The notes beneath the pieces are model-generated. The model was not told where the DNA came from, did not search any database, and was given only the letters and a program-made list of their open reading frames with translations. A program made the position numbers and the translations under genes. DNA of 64,000 nucleotides from Iodobacter fluviatilis (GTDB taxonomy: Bacteria; Pseudomonadota; Gammaproteobacteria; Burkholderiales; Chitinibacteraceae): assembly GCF_004194535.1 (NCBI RefSeq), contig NZ_CP025781.1, forward strand, positions 2,666,001-2,730,000, given 5' to 3'. This document shows positions 49,771 through 59,808 of this stretch, piece by piece (within the stretch, counting starts at the first letter, position 1; every line of letters begins with the position of its first letter).

Positions 49771-50874
49771 ATGTTTAAGCGCGTTCTTATCGCTACTGCC
49801 GTATCCGCAATGTTTGCAGCTCCTGCATTCGCTGACGTAACTATCAGCGGTTCTGCTGAAATGGACTTGATGTACAAGACTAACCAAGCTGGTACAAATG
49901 GTAAGGGCAAAGTTGCTGAAGAAATTGCAGTTATCGTAAACATCGACGGTACAGATAAGCTTGATACTGGCGATACGCTGAAATGGCGTCTGGCGCAAAA
50001 AGTAGCAACTCCAGGTCGTTACGATAGCTTCGGTCAACGTGAAGCTTGGATCGGTTACGAAACTAAGTTTGGTGAAGTTCGCTTCGGTAACCAGTTCTCT
50101 AACCAATACCTTGAAATGGATGGTTTCGCGAACAATGGTTCAGGCAACTTGTGGGCTGACTTTGGTTCACAACAAGTTCAATACGCGAACGGCGTAAGCT
50201 ACTTCTCTCCTAAATTCAGCGGCTTTAGCTTTGCTGGTCAATACGATCTAGGTAACGGCCGTAACTCAGCCCGCGCTATGGAATTGACAGCAAACTACAC
50301 TGGCTACGGCTTTAATGTTGCTGCTGGTGCTGCTGAAGCTAAGAATGGCAAGAGCGCTTCATCTGAAGCTGGTACATTCGGTGCCAATGGTAAGGGCTGG
50401 GGAAACTCAGGTGACTTCACTGTAGGTACTAATGCAGAAAACAAACTGCGTACTTACAATATCGATGCGAAGTACAAGACTGGCGCGTTTGATTTAGCTG
50501 CTGGTTACAAGCGTAACGAATGGAATGGCGCTGTTGATTTGGCTGTAGCTGGCCAAAAAACTACAGTTGACCAATTCTTGGTTGCTGCTGGTTACACTAT
50601 GGGCAAAAACAACTTCAACCTTGGTTATCAACGTGTGCAAGACAGCAAGACTGATGGCACAAAAGTTGATAACGGCATGAACGTTCTTAACGCTCAGTAC
50701 AACTACACACTGTCTAAGAACACTGTTGCATTTGCTCAAGTTCGTCACCACATGTTGGATACAGCGGGCAAAGCTAGCGTAATGACAGGTGCTTCACAGC
50801 TTGATGGTTTTGCTATCGGTTCAGACAAGAAAAACGCAACACGTCTGATGGTAGGTACATGGACAGCGTTCTAA
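49771..50874 (+). CDS. Gram-negative general porin, first of two
   Basis: 367 residues. A signal peptide (MFKRVLIATAVSAMFAAPAFA) is followed by DVTISGSAEMDLMYKTNQ, the start of a 16-stranded betaproteobacterial trimeric porin. Alternating strands run to a C-terminal Phe (MVGTWTAF), required for outer-membrane assembly. It lets small solutes diffuse across the outer membrane. It is about one gene away from a paralogue at 51158, each with its own terminator, so the two may be expressed under different conditions. Confidence 0.95.
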   Translation: MFKRVLIATAVSAMFAAPAFADVTISGSAEMDLMYKTNQAGTNGKGKVAEEIAVIVNIDGTDKLDTGDTLKWRLAQKVATPGRYDSFGQREAWIGYETKFGEVRFGNQFSNQYLEMDGFANNGSGNLWADFGSQQVQYANGVSYFSPKFSGFSFAGQYDLGNGRNSARAMELTANYTGYGFNVAAGAAEAKNGKSASSEAGTFGANGKGWGNSGDFTVGTNAENKLRTYNIDAKYKTGAFDLAAGYKRNEWNGAVDLAVAGQKTTVDQFLVAAGYTMGKNNFNLGYQRVQDSKTDGTKVDNGMNVLNAQYNYTLSKNTVAFAQVRHHMLDTAGKASVMTGASQLDGFAIGSDKKNATRLMVGTWTAF

Positions 50875-50938
50875 TTTAGAACCTGCTCATAAGCAAGACA
50901 CCGGCAATACGTCGGTTGAACGCTTAGCCACTTAAAAA

Positions 50939-50968
50939 ACGCCATGATGCAAATCGTGGCGTTTTTTT
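50939..50968 (+). terminator. Intrinsic terminator of the first porin
   Basis: ACGCCA (50939-50944) pairs with TGGCGT (50957-50962), extended by inner ATG/CAT-like pairs, and is followed by a T run. It is preceded by an A run. Confidence 0.85.
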
Positions 50969-51157
50969 GTGCGTGCCAGCATCTGCGCCACTTATAGCCA
51001 ATCGGTGTTGCGTTTGGGCCACACAATGTTGCAGATATACGACGCAATATTGCGTGGGTTTGTACCTATTGAGTATTCTTGTTTCGTAACACAAGCAATA
51101 TATGCCTTGATGTACTGAAGTTAAAAAAATCAAATTCGCCTTTAGGAGAGATGAATT

Positions 51158-52159
51158 ATGTTTAAACGTGCTCTGATTGTGGCTGCTGTTGCAGCTGCTT
51201 GCTCCGCTTCTGCTTATGCTGAAGTCACTATTAGCGGTTCAGCAGAACTGAATGTAATGTACTACAGCAATCAAACGGCTGATGGTAAGGGTAAGTTTGC
51301 TATTGATGCACCCGTTATTCTGAATTTTGATGGTGTGGATAAGTGGGATAACGGTATGTCCACTATCTGGCGCATTTCGCAAAAGCCAGGTCCTGGCGGT
51401 AGCGATAAAGCTACTGGCCCTGCTGCATTTGGTACTCGTGAAGCTTATATCGGCGTTAAGAGTGGTTTGGGTTCTGTTAAATTTGGTCGTATGTTCCAAG
51501 CAACTTACCTGCAAAAAGATTGGCCTTACCTGACAGACGGTTCGGGTAACGCTGGGCAAGACCGTGGTGTTACTGAAGCGGCATTCTGGGATAACGCCGT
51601 TGCTTATGAAGGCTCTTTCGGCGCTGTAAACGTATTTGCATCTGCTGATTTGGGCAATGGTTTTACCGATAAGAAAAATGGCTCACAAGGCTATGAGTTA
51701 GGTGGTGGCGCAAATATTGGCGCTTTCCATGTTGATGCTTCTTATTTAGCCGCTAAAAAAGGTGCTGAGTACGACAGTACATTCTTCTTGGGTGGCCGTG
51801 GTACTTTTGGTGCTTTGACTTTGTCTCTGGATTGGGCGCATGACAAGTTTGGCATGACAGATATCAAAGAAGATGCGATCCACGGTAAAGTTGGTTACAA
51901 CTTCAATGACAAGCTGTCTCTGAACGCGGGTTGGACTAATATCAAGGATAGCGGTGGCGGCGATAAAAAAGCTGATCAGCTGAGTGCACAGCTTGGTTAC
52001 AACGTATCTAAAAATACGATGGCATTTGTTCAGTATCGTTATATCAAACTGGGTGATGCAGGTAAGAGCCCTGTTGGCTTTGTAACGCAAAACCAAGGTA
52101 TTGCTGGTACCAAAGACAGCATGCAACGTCTGCTTGTTGGTACATGGACAGGTTTCTAA
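51158..52159 (+). CDS. Gram-negative general porin, second of two
   Basis: 333 residues. Signal peptide MFKRALIVAAVAAACSASAYA, mature start EVTISGSAELNVMYYSNQ, and C-terminal LLVGTWTGF ending in Phe. It is homologous to the porin at 49771 but about 34 residues shorter and with different loop sequences, so the pair is an old tandem duplication rather than a recent copy. GGAGAG lies 8 bases before the ATG. Confidence 0.95.
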   Translation: MFKRALIVAAVAAACSASAYAEVTISGSAELNVMYYSNQTADGKGKFAIDAPVILNFDGVDKWDNGMSTIWRISQKPGPGGSDKATGPAAFGTREAYIGVKSGLGSVKFGRMFQATYLQKDWPYLTDGSGNAGQDRGVTEAAFWDNAVAYEGSFGAVNVFASADLGNGFTDKKNGSQGYELGGGANIGAFHVDASYLAAKKGAEYDSTFFLGGRGTFGALTLSLDWAHDKFGMTDIKEDAIHGKVGYNFNDKLSLNAGWTNIKDSGGGDKKADQLSAQLGYNVSKNTMAFVQYRYIKLGDAGKSPVGFVTQNQGIAGTKDSMQRLLVGTWTGF

Positions 52160-52184
52160 TCGTTTAAGTCATTTAAACGAAATT

Positions 52185-52210
52185 AAAACCCCGCTTAGGT
52201 GGGGTTTTTT
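52185..52210 (+). terminator. Intrinsic terminator of the second porin
   Basis: AAAACCCCGC / GTGGGGTTTT stem with TTAG loop and a T run, 26 bp past the stop codon. Confidence 0.88.
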
Positions 52211-52273
52211 GCGTTTGTTATTTGGGTGCAAAGGGAGGCTGGGGGGAAGTGTTTTTCGTTGCTATAAACGCAT

Positions 52274-52306
52274 AAAGCCCCTGATTTTTATCAGGGGCTT
52301 TATTTT
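52274..52306. terminator. Bidirectional terminator next to tRNA-Ser
   Basis: A perfect 11-bp stem AAAGCCCCTGA / TCAGGGGCTTT with a T-rich loop, 8 bp beyond the tRNA 3' end on the minus strand. Confidence 0.8.
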
Positions 52307-52313
52307 TGAATCC

Positions 52314-52403
52314 TGGCGGAAGCGGTCGGATTCGAACCCACGGAGGACTTGCATCCTCGGCAGTTTTCAAGACTGCTGCCTTAAACCACTCGGCCACACT
52401 TCC
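52314..52403 (-). tRNA. tRNA-Ser (TGA anticodon)
   Basis: 90 nt on the complement, starting GGAAGTGTGGCCGAGTGG. The anticodon loop CTTGAAA gives TGA, there is a long variable arm typical of tRNA-Ser, and the T arm is GTGGGTTCGAATCCGAC. The acceptor is GGAAGTG/CGCTTCC (one G-U pair) with discriminator G and encoded CCA. Confidence 0.96.
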
Positions 52404-52551
52404 TTTCATCTTTGTCTTGCGACTCAGACAGGAACGCATTCTAGCAGCTTTTCTAGGCTTGTGTAAACTATTTGAATGAGATAACGTTTTTTTTTTGCAA
52501 ACGCTTAGAAATTCTACACAACGCGCTGATTAATCACTGCACCCAAGTCTT

Positions 52552-54078
52552 TTAGAGTTTCTCAAGCACCGCAAACTTAGCTAACACACATTGCTCTGTA
52601 TGCTCCATCGCTGGGGATAAGCGAATGCGGTAGGATTTTTCTTGTGCGGTGAATTTGTATTCTTGGTTCTCGGCAAAAACAGCGCTAGGGATAATCAGAA
52701 AGCGTGCGGGGTTGGTGCTTGGCCCTTCTGGCGCGTAAATGCACTGGAATCTCTCTTCTGTTAGTAAAGGGGAGAGGCTAACGATTACAGGGTTTTGAGT
52801 GAGTGTTTCTACGCCGATACTCATAATGCCTTTTTGGCTGCGATTCACTCGGCGCACTATACCAATGGTAAATGGGTGTTGGCCAATATTAGCTAGCCCC
52901 AGAAACTCGCCGACCTCCAATGGCGTGTCACTGTGATAATTCAAGCCAAATCCACCCGCGCTTGCGTCTGCTAGCTCCCATTTTTGTGCCTCTAAAAGGT
53001 CTGCGCTGCTTGCTGTGGTTTGCTGTGTGATAAACGGGATTATTTTTTGTATCCCGGTAATAACATGAATCGATTTTGTATTGTTTTGCCTTTCATGTTG
53101 TCTTACTGGAGTTAGCGAATCTCGTGACCAAAGATTACTAAGCGTTTGCAATAGGTCTAAATTGGCAGGCGAGGATGTTTCTTCTGGCAAGCCAAGGGAT
53201 GCAGCGGATTGGCCTTGGTTTAGCTGTTGAATAAGCTGGTTTATATGCTCTGCAATGGGAGTGGTTGTCCAATAGCGCCAGTTTTCGCCAACCATATCTC
53301 GACGTATACGTTTGGGCTTGCCGGTTCCGGTGATATTTATTGCAAATAAGTGCTTTTGTGGTTTTAGCTCTGGCTCAAGCTCAATAAGCGCGCTCCATTT
53401 TTTTAGCCAAGTCGCAATCAAGTTGATTTGGCTAGATTGAACTTTGTCAGGGTTCGCGAGCGATAACATGAGCGTTTGAATATAATGATCTTGAATATTT
53501 GATGGTTCACTGCTGCTGTAAGTAATTTGTGGTGTTTTTGCGAAATTGTTTTGCTCGGAAAAATGATACAGGCGATTAAGATTTCGCCAGATATGGTTGT
53601 CTAAATCCAGATGACGCATATAAGCGTAGCGTGCTTGAGTCGCAAAAAGCTCGATGGCTCTTAAGGTGAATAACTGTAGCTTTTTATCTTGGGTTCGACC
53701 AACTTTTTGACTGGCTAGCTTGATGCCAATTAGGTAGCCTGTGGCCATTTCTTGCCAGAATGATAATACAGTAGGCAGGACTTGGTGAGGAGAAATGCCT
53801 TCTTCGATAATCCGTCCGTGGTAAATATCGAGTAAATGGCTTTGTAATGGTCCAGCTTTTTCGTCAAGATAAGGGATAGTTTTGAATAGCTCGTTGCTAC
53901 TAATTTGTGGATTTTGATTAAGCTGTTGTAACGCTTTTACGATTTCTATCTGGGCTTGTAAAATATCGCTTTCTGGCAGCTCATCCATAAAGATCGTTGC
54001 TGATTTAAGATCAAATACGCCTTCTTGTGTAGTGGGGCGAAAGAGTGAGTTTACTAGGCCTTTTATATCAAACATCAT
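52552..54078 (-). CDS. Conserved protein of unknown function, possible C-terminal PilZ-like domain
   Basis: About 508 residues from adjacent ATGs at 54078/54075. The protein looks soluble. The first 370 residues are helical and Leu/Gln-rich with no motif I recognise (e.g. FDIKGLVNSLFRPTTQEG). The last 120 include WELADASAGGFGLNYHSD and FTIGIVRRVNRSQKGIMSIG, a pattern like the D-x-S-xx-G and strand layout of PilZ c-di-GMP-binding domains. The RxxxR part is not clear: IRRDMVGENWRYW lies earlier. If PilZ, it would be a c-di-GMP effector fitting the EAL kinase in this window, but this is a guess. It is monocistronic and faces away from ybiT. Confidence 0.6.
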   Translation of the reverse strand: MMFDIKGLVNSLFRPTTQEGVFDLKSATIFMDELPESDILQAQIEIVKALQQLNQNPQISSNELFKTIPYLDEKAGPLQSHLLDIYHGRIIEEGISPHQVLPTVLSFWQEMATGYLIGIKLASQKVGRTQDKKLQLFTLRAIELFATQARYAYMRHLDLDNHIWRNLNRLYHFSEQNNFAKTPQITYSSSEPSNIQDHYIQTLMLSLANPDKVQSSQINLIATWLKKWSALIELEPELKPQKHLFAINITGTGKPKRIRRDMVGENWRYWTTTPIAEHINQLIQQLNQGQSAASLGLPEETSSPANLDLLQTLSNLWSRDSLTPVRQHERQNNTKSIHVITGIQKIIPFITQQTTASSADLLEAQKWELADASAGGFGLNYHSDTPLEVGEFLGLANIGQHPFTIGIVRRVNRSQKGIMSIGVETLTQNPVIVSLSPLLTEERFQCIYAPEGPSTNPARFLIIPSAVFAENQEYKFTAQEKSYRIRLSPAMEHTEQCVLAKFAVLEKL

Positions 54079-54804
54079 TATTTTACCCAATGATACTAAT
54101 TCGTTTTGAGAGTAAAGCGTCTAGTTATGTATTACAAGTAAGGTATTACAGTTTACAGCAGTGTTATAAAATGATTAATAATCAATGGGCGTAATAATTT
54201 AATCTAACCAAATTTTGATTATATATTCTTTACGCTTTGTGTAATTTAAAATCAAAGAAGTGTGTGGTGTAAAAAACAAAGCAGCGCCTCGTTTTGAATT
54301 TTCTTCGTCAGAGTATAGTCAAGCGGTTGCTGGGCCGCTGTCATTAAAGGGCGGATTGCTTAGATTTACAGCACTTCAACTCGCTTCTTTTTCTACAAAA
54401 ATAGCAAACTAAAACCCTCTGCTGTGAGGCAAGGGCATAGTGGCGCTACGGTGTGATAAAATCAGCCGCTTTGTGTTGGCGTAGTGTGAATTCAAATCGC
54501 GCGGGCAGAGTCAATATTCTTACTTTTAATGATGTTTGGCATCGTTAAAAGAAAAAACGTAGCTAAAATCAAATTTACTATGGGTAAAGAACGATCCTCG
54601 CTTAGTTTAGGGCTTAACAGTCATCCTTAGCTAGGATTGGTGTTTTATGACAAGCTGCGGTGTAGAAGCCAACCCGCGATCGGGCGGGGAAATTTTTAGT
54701 TTTTATCAGTGATGAAACGATGAGCTTGCGCGCTGCGCAGGTCAATGACCGTTTCTTTTAAAGAATACAACGATGTATCTGGGTAGCAATAGGGCAAACA
54801 AACC
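54079..54804. other. Long intergenic region between divergent genes
   Basis: 726 bp with no credible ORF. A 12-bp stem CTTTTAATGATG / CATCGTTAAAAG (54523-54551) with a 5-base loop is present but lacks a T run, so it is not a terminator. The last 230 bp are GC-richer (CCAACCCGCGATCGGGCGGG near 54669) and may be transcribed as a leader for ybiT or as a small RNA. No known RNA family was recognised. Confidence 0.5.
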
Positions 54805-56409
54805 ATGATTAGTACTGCAAATATTACAATGCAATTTGGCGCGAAACCTTTATTTGAAAGGGTTTCAGTTAAGTTTGGTGACGGTAATCGTTATGGCTTG
54901 ATTGGCGCAAACGGTTGTGGTAAATCCACTTTTATGAAAATTTTAGGTGGTGATTTAGAGCCTACTGCTGGCAATGTAAGTCTAGAGCCTGGTGTTCGCC
55001 TGGGTAAGCTTAAGCAAGATCAGTTTGCTTTTGAAGATTGCCGCGTGATTGATGTTGTGATGCAAGGGCATACTGAGCTATGGGCGGTGCTGGCCGAGCG
55101 CGATGCAATTTATGCCAATTTAGAAGCCACCGAAGACGATTATATGCGCGCGGCTGATTTAGAAGGCAAAGTGGCCGAGTACGATGGTTACACTGCTGAA
55201 GCGCGCGCTGGTGCTCTATTGCTGGGGGCTGGGATTCCTATTGAGCAGCACGTTGGCCCAATGAGCGATGTAGCGCCGGGTTGGAAGCTACGTGTCTTGC
55301 TGGCACAAGCCTTGTTTTCTAACCCAGAAGTACTGCTGCTGGATGAGCCAACCAATAACTTGGATATCAACACAATTCGTTGGTTGGAAGATGCGCTGAA
55401 TGAACGCGATTCCACCATGATTATTATTTCCCATGATCGCCACTTTTTAAATCAAGTGTGTACTCACGTTGCTGACGTTGATTTCCGCGAAATTCGTATT
55501 TACCCAGGCACTTACGATGATTATATGATTGCTTCTACGCAAGCGCGTGATCGCTTGCTAACAGACAACGCAAAGGCTAAAGAAAAAGTGGCCGAGTTAA
55601 ATTCTTTTGCTGCACGATTCTCGGCAAATAAATCTAAAGCGCGTCAGGCTACAAGCCGCCTGAAACTGGCAGATAAAATTAAGGAAGCGATGGTTGAGGT
55701 GAAGCCCTCTAGCCGTCAGAACCCTTACATCCGCTTTGAGGTTGATGAAAAATCCAAGTTACACCGCCAGGCTGTAGAGCTTGCTGGTGTGTCTAAGTCT
55801 TTCGATAAGCCTTTGATTCAAAATTTGGATCTGATTTTAGAAGCAGGTCAAAAGATTGCCGTGATTGGTGGTAACGGTGTGGGTAAATCCACGCTAGTGA
55901 AGCTTTTGATGGATGTAATTAATCCAGATAGTGGCAAGATTAAGTGGGCCGAAAAAGCCCAGCTGGGTTACTTTGCACAGGATCATGAAGCTGATTTTGA
56001 AGAAGACATTACGCTGTTTGATTGGGTTAAGCAGTGGAGCCAGCCAGGCACGGATGATCAGGTCATCCGAGGTATTTTAGGGCGTCTGTTATTTAGTGGT
56101 GATGATGTTAAGAAATCAGTTAAGGTGCTATCTGGTGGTGAAAAAGGCCGCATGCTGTACGGTAAGCTGATCTTAGAAACACCGAATGTATTAATTATGG
56201 ATGAGCCGACTAACCATATGGATATGGAGTCGATCGAGTCCTTAAACTTAGCTTTGGATTTATATAAAGGTACTTTGCTATTTGTATCGCATGACCGAAT
56301 TTTTGTAAGCTCGCTGGCGACGCAAATCCTAGAGCTGAATGGTGATGGAACATACAATTACTATGTGGGCGGTTACGAAGACTATTTGGCTAGCCGTGGT
56401 TTAGATTAA
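54805..56409 (+). CDS. ybiT: ABC-F family ATPase, YbiT type
   Basis: 534 residues, two ABC ATPase domains and no membrane part. Walker A motifs are GANGCGKST (about 35) and GGNGVGKST (about 355). The first signature is degenerate, [19 protein letters not shown], a YbiT hallmark, while the second is a proper LSGGEKGR. Walker B/D-loops are [11 protein letters not shown] and [15 protein letters not shown] proteins bind the ribosomal E site and relieve stalled translation. It is monocistronic with its own promoter region and terminator. Confidence 0.93.
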   Translation: MISTANITMQFGAKPLFERVSVKFGDGNRYGLIGANGCGKSTFMKILGGDLEPTAGNVSLEPGVRLGKLKQDQFAFEDCRVIDVVMQGHTELWAVLAERDAIYANLEATEDDYMRAADLEGKVAEYDGYTAEARAGALLLGAGIPIEQHVGPMSDVAPGWKLRVLLAQALFSNPEVLLLDEPTNNLDINTIRWLEDALNERDSTMIIISHDRHFLNQVCTHVADVDFREIRIYPGTYDDYMIASTQARDRLLTDNAKAKEKVAELNSFAARFSANKSKARQATSRLKLADKIKEAMVEVKPSSRQNPYIRFEVDEKSKLHRQAVELAGVSKSFDKPLIQNLDLILEAGQKIAVIGGNGVGKSTLVKLLMDVINPDSGKIKWAEKAQLGYFAQDHEADFEEDITLFDWVKQWSQPGTDDQVIRGILGRLLFSGDDVKKSVKVLSGGEKGRMLYGKLILETPNVLIMDEPTNHMDMESIESLNLALDLYKGTLLFVSHDRIFVSSLATQILELNGDGTYNYYVGGYEDYLASRGLD

Positions 56410-56499
56410 GCAGAGGCTTCAATAAGCTAAAGCTGAGAACGCAAGCGCGCTTGTACTATTGCAAGTATTTAATTGACGTAGTGTGTAAGTGATTGTAGT

Positions 56500-56533
56500 A
56501 AAATAGAGGGGCGATTATTCGCCCCTCTATTTT
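56500..56533. terminator. Strong terminator after ybiT
   Basis: A perfect 15-bp stem AAAATAGAGGGGCGA / TCGCCCCTCTATTTT with a 4-base loop, T-rich afterwards and A-rich before. It lies between ybiT and the hydrolase gene, about 20 bp before the latter's start. Confidence 0.88.
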
Positions 56534-56552
56534 ATTTTGGCTGCGAATCGCT

Positions 56553-57551
56553 ATGTCTCGTGCTACCCCCTTTAAAGCCACCGAGTATCTAGCACCTTTC
56601 TGGCTACCTGGCGGGCATGCGCAGACGCTTTATCCTGCCACCTTAATGTGGAAAAAAACGCCTGCTTATCGGCGAGAATCGTGGATTACACCTGATTTAG
56701 ATTCGATTGTCGTGGATTGTCTGGATGGCGGTGCTGGCACGCCGTTGGTGGTGTTGTTTCATGGATTAGAGGGCAGTTCGCGCAGCCATTACGCTACCTC
56801 TTTATTCGATTACCTGTATTCGCTTGGTTGGCGTGGTGTAGTGCCGCATTTTCGCTCCTGTGGCAATGTGCTCAATCGCCTGCCTAGGGCCTATCACGCA
56901 GGGGATTCTGCCGAAATTGATTGGGTACTATGCCAGATTCGCGCTCAAAATCCAGGTGTGCCTATTTTTGCCGTTGGTGTATCGCTGGGTGGCAATGCTT
57001 TATTAAAGTGGCTGGGTGAGCAAGGAGATGCAGCGGTAGCAGTGATTGATGCAGCTGCTGCGGTCTGTGCCCCAATCGATTTAGCGGCGACGAGCGAGTC
57101 GCTTGATCAAGGCTTTAACCGCCGCGTGTACACGCGTGAATTTTTACGCAGCTTACGCAAGAAGACCTTTGCTAAGCTGAAGCTTGTCGATAATCCTTTC
57201 TTAGATCAAGAAGGTTTACGTCGTGTAAATACGCTTAGAGCGTTTGATGATTTATTGACCGCACCGATACATGGTTTTAAAAGCGTAGAGCATTATTGGC
57301 AAGAAGCCAGTAGTAAGCCTTTTTTGCCTTTGATCCGCTTACCCAGCTTAATTATTAATGCAAAAAATGATCCCTTTGTGCCGTTTGAATCTTTGCCTTT
57401 GCCGGCAGGAGTATCAAATAGCGTTACCTTATTGCACACCTTGGAAGGGGGACACGTTGGCTTTGTGTCTGGTGCTATTCCTGGGCAATTGCAATGGTTA
57501 CCGCACACATTGCATCATTTTTTTCAGTACCATTTACCGTTGCCTCGTTAA
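56553..57551 (+). CDS. YheT-family alpha/beta hydrolase
   Basis: 332 residues. An alpha/beta hydrolase with LVVLFHGLEGSSRSHYA (oxyanion region), nucleophile elbow GVSLGGNALLKWLGE, acid region NAKNDPFVPF and catalytic His in EGGHVGFVSG. YheT-type proteins are carboxylesterases related to eukaryotic ABHD1/3; the bacterial substrate is unknown. It starts about 20 bp after a terminator, so its promoter may overlap that hairpin, and it leads into the phosphomannomutase gene (12 bp gap). Confidence 0.9.
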   Translation: MSRATPFKATEYLAPFWLPGGHAQTLYPATLMWKKTPAYRRESWITPDLDSIVVDCLDGGAGTPLVVLFHGLEGSSRSHYATSLFDYLYSLGWRGVVPHFRSCGNVLNRLPRAYHAGDSAEIDWVLCQIRAQNPGVPIFAVGVSLGGNALLKWLGEQGDAAVAVIDAAAAVCAPIDLAATSESLDQGFNRRVYTREFLRSLRKKTFAKLKLVDNPFLDQEGLRRVNTLRAFDDLLTAPIHGFKSVEHYWQEASSKPFLPLIRLPSLIINAKNDPFVPFESLPLPAGVSNSVTLLHTLEGGHVGFVSGAIPGQLQWLPHTLHHFFQYHLPLPR

Positions 57552-57563
57552 AGGGATTTGATT

Positions 57564-58919
57564 GTGCCCGTCTTAGCTCATGGTCTGTTTAAAGCTTACG
57601 ATATTCGTGCTCAAACCTCATTGCTTACCCCTGAAGTGGCCCATTTTGTTGGGCGGGCACTGGGGGCGGAAGCGCATGCACGGGGAGTACAGCAAATTGC
57701 GGTGGCAAGAGATGGCCGCTTTTCTAGCCCGGCCTTAGCAAGCGCTTTAATTGATGCCCTCGTTGCTAGTGGGATCACGGTGCTGGATATGGGCTTGGCA
57801 GCTACCCCCTTGCTGTATTTTGCGGCGCGTCAGTATAGTGATGGCTCTGGTGTAATGATTACCGGTAGCCATAATCCGAGTGATTATAACGGCATTAAAA
57901 TGACGTTGGCCGGTGAAACCATTGATGGCGAGGCTTTGCAAGCTTTACGCCTGCGTATAGAAAACGATGATTTTATTGTAGGGCAAGGTCAGGTTCAGCC
58001 CTTAGATATTAGCCAAGCTTATTACGCTGCTGTGGTGGCGGCTGTTTCACTACAACGGCCTTTTAAGGTGGTGGTGGATTGTGGGAATGGCGTGCCAGGC
58101 GCGTTTGCTCCTGCTTTATATCGCGCCTTGGGCTGTGAGGTGATTGAGTTGTACTGTCAGGTGGATGGTGCTTTCCCTCATCACCATCCGGATCCTCAGG
58201 TAGAAGAAAACCTAGCTGATTTAAAGCGGGCCGTCGTGGCACATGCTGCAGATCTGGGCTTGGCGTTTGATGGTGACGGGGATCGTTTAGGCGTGGTGAC
58301 ACGGGATGGTGAGAGCATTGCAGGGGATAGGTTATTAATGCTATTTGCTGCTGCCGCTCTAGCCAAGCAGCCTGGGCACATTCTTTACGATGTAAAATCC
58401 AGCGGCCTGATTGCAGCTTGGGTAAGGAGCAAAGGCGGTAGCTGCGAGGCGATCCCAACTGGCCACGGGCATATGAAGCGCCATTTGCAATCAACTCAGG
58501 CACTGGTGGCTGGTGAGTTGTCTGGGCATTTTGCCTTTAATGATTGGCCTGATGATGATGCCCTGTTTGCTGGGGCAAAATGTTTACAAATGATGGCAGA
58601 GCAAGATTTATCAGAGGCCCTGCAAATATTACCTAGATCGCTCGTTACGCCAGAATTACAAGTGGCATTAGCGCAAGATGGCCATCAATTGGTGGCAGAA
58701 ATTGCTAAAAAAGCAGTGTTTCCCTTAGCCCTACGTATTTTTGCGATTGATGGTTTACGGATTGAATACGCCGATGGTTTTGGCTTGATTCGTGCCTCAA
58801 ACACCACACCGGTATTAACGCTAAGAATGGAATCGCAAACTGCGCTGGGCTTAGCAAGAATTCGCGCCGAATTAGCCGCGGCCATCGCGCCGCTGCAGTT
58901 GCCCCCTTTAATGCCATAA
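57564..58919 (+). CDS. algC: Phosphomannomutase/phosphoglucomutase
   Basis: 451 residues, probably from the GTG at 57564: AAGGG sits 8 bases before it, whereas the TTG at 57558 is too close. Signatures are FKAYDIRAQ, phosphoserine loop TGSHNPSDYNG, metal loop FDGDGDRLGVV, sugar loop GELSGHFAFND and phosphate-binding RASNTTPVLTLRME. It interconverts hexose-1- and hexose-6-phosphates for surface polysaccharide and nucleotide-sugar synthesis. Also called manB-type. Translationally close to the YheT gene upstream; nadC follows after 55 bp. Confidence 0.92.
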   Translation: MPVLAHGLFKAYDIRAQTSLLTPEVAHFVGRALGAEAHARGVQQIAVARDGRFSSPALASALIDALVASGITVLDMGLAATPLLYFAARQYSDGSGVMITGSHNPSDYNGIKMTLAGETIDGEALQALRLRIENDDFIVGQGQVQPLDISQAYYAAVVAAVSLQRPFKVVVDCGNGVPGAFAPALYRALGCEVIELYCQVDGAFPHHHPDPQVEENLADLKRAVVAHAADLGLAFDGDGDRLGVVTRDGESIAGDRLLMLFAAAALAKQPGHILYDVKSSGLIAAWVRSKGGSCEAIPTGHGHMKRHLQSTQALVAGELSGHFAFNDWPDDDALFAGAKCLQMMAEQDLSEALQILPRSLVTPELQVALAQDGHQLVAEIAKKAVFPLALRIFAIDGLRIEYADGFGLIRASNTTPVLTLRMESQTALGLARIRAELAAAIAPLQLPPLMP

Positions 58920-58974
58920 TGTTTTGCTCAATTTTTAATAAAATATCCTACATTGAACCACGATTGGAAAAACA

Positions 58975-59808
58975 ATGATTCCTGCTCCACACCTTATCGC
59001 CTCTCAAGTGGCTGCCGCTTTACAGGAAGACATTGGTCGCTGTGATTGGACAGCCATGCTGATTGCCCCAGATACCCAAAGTAGTGCCACGGTGATAGCA
59101 AGGCAGAGCGCGGTGCTGTGCGGGCAGGCTTGGTTTGATGAAGTTTTTCGCCAAGTGGATGATGAAGTGCAAGTGCAGTGGATGGTAAAAGAAGGAGAGT
59201 GTGTCGAGGCAGATCAAGTGCTCTGTCTTATTCTTGGCCCCGCTCGTAGCTTACTCACTGCCGAGCGTAGTGCGCTTAATTATTTACAAACCCTCTCCGC
59301 GGTGGCTACTGAGACGCGCCGTTATGTGGATTTAGTAGCACACACCTCGGCCAAGATTCATGACACACGTAAAACAATCCCTGGGCTCAGATTGGCGCAA
59401 AAATATGCGGTAACAGTGGGCGGGGGCTTAAATCAGCGGATTGGTTTGTATGATGGCATTTTAATTAAAGAAAACCATATTATGGCGGCGGGCAGTATTT
59501 CTGCTGCTTTAGCTGCTGCGGCAAAGTTGGCTCCGGCGGATGTCACTATTCAAATTGAAGTAGAAACCATCCATGAGCTAGAACAGGCTTTGCACGCAGG
59601 GGCTGTTTCAGTGTTGTTAGATAATATGAACTTAACGGATCTGCGTGCGGCGGTGGCTTTGGCTGGGCAGAGTGCTGTGTTAGAAGCCTCGGGTGGCGTG
59701 GATGAGAGCACGGTGCGCGAGATCGCAGAGACGGGTGTGCATAGAATTTCAATTGGTAAATTAACGAAAGATATTCAAGCAATAGATTTATCAATGCGTT
59801 TTGCTTGA
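58975..59808 (+). CDS. nadC: Nicotinate-nucleotide pyrophosphorylase (carboxylating)
   Basis: 277 residues, normal for the family. Conserved IHDTRKTIPGLRLAQKYAV, GGGLNQRIGLYDGILIKENH, IEVETIHELEQAL and EASGGVDESTVREIAETGV. It converts quinolinate and PRPP to nicotinate mononucleotide in de novo NAD synthesis. No nadA or nadB is nearby. Same direction as the phosphomannomutase gene and possibly on its transcript. Confidence 0.96.
   Translation: MIPAPHLIASQVAAALQEDIGRCDWTAMLIAPDTQSSATVIARQSAVLCGQAWFDEVFRQVDDEVQVQWMVKEGECVEADQVLCLILGPARSLLTAERSALNYLQTLSAVATETRRYVDLVAHTSAKIHDTRKTIPGLRLAQKYAVTVGGGLNQRIGLYDGILIKENHIMAAGSISAALAAAAKLAPADVTIQIEVETIHELEQALHAGAVSVLLDNMNLTDLRAAVALAGQSAVLEASGGVDESTVREIAETGVHRISIGKLTKDIQAIDLSMRFA

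Noticed and set aside
54640-54770. Possible 6S or SRP RNA before ybiT
   Set aside because: No match to the conserved core of either RNA could be found by eye; only scattered stems are present.
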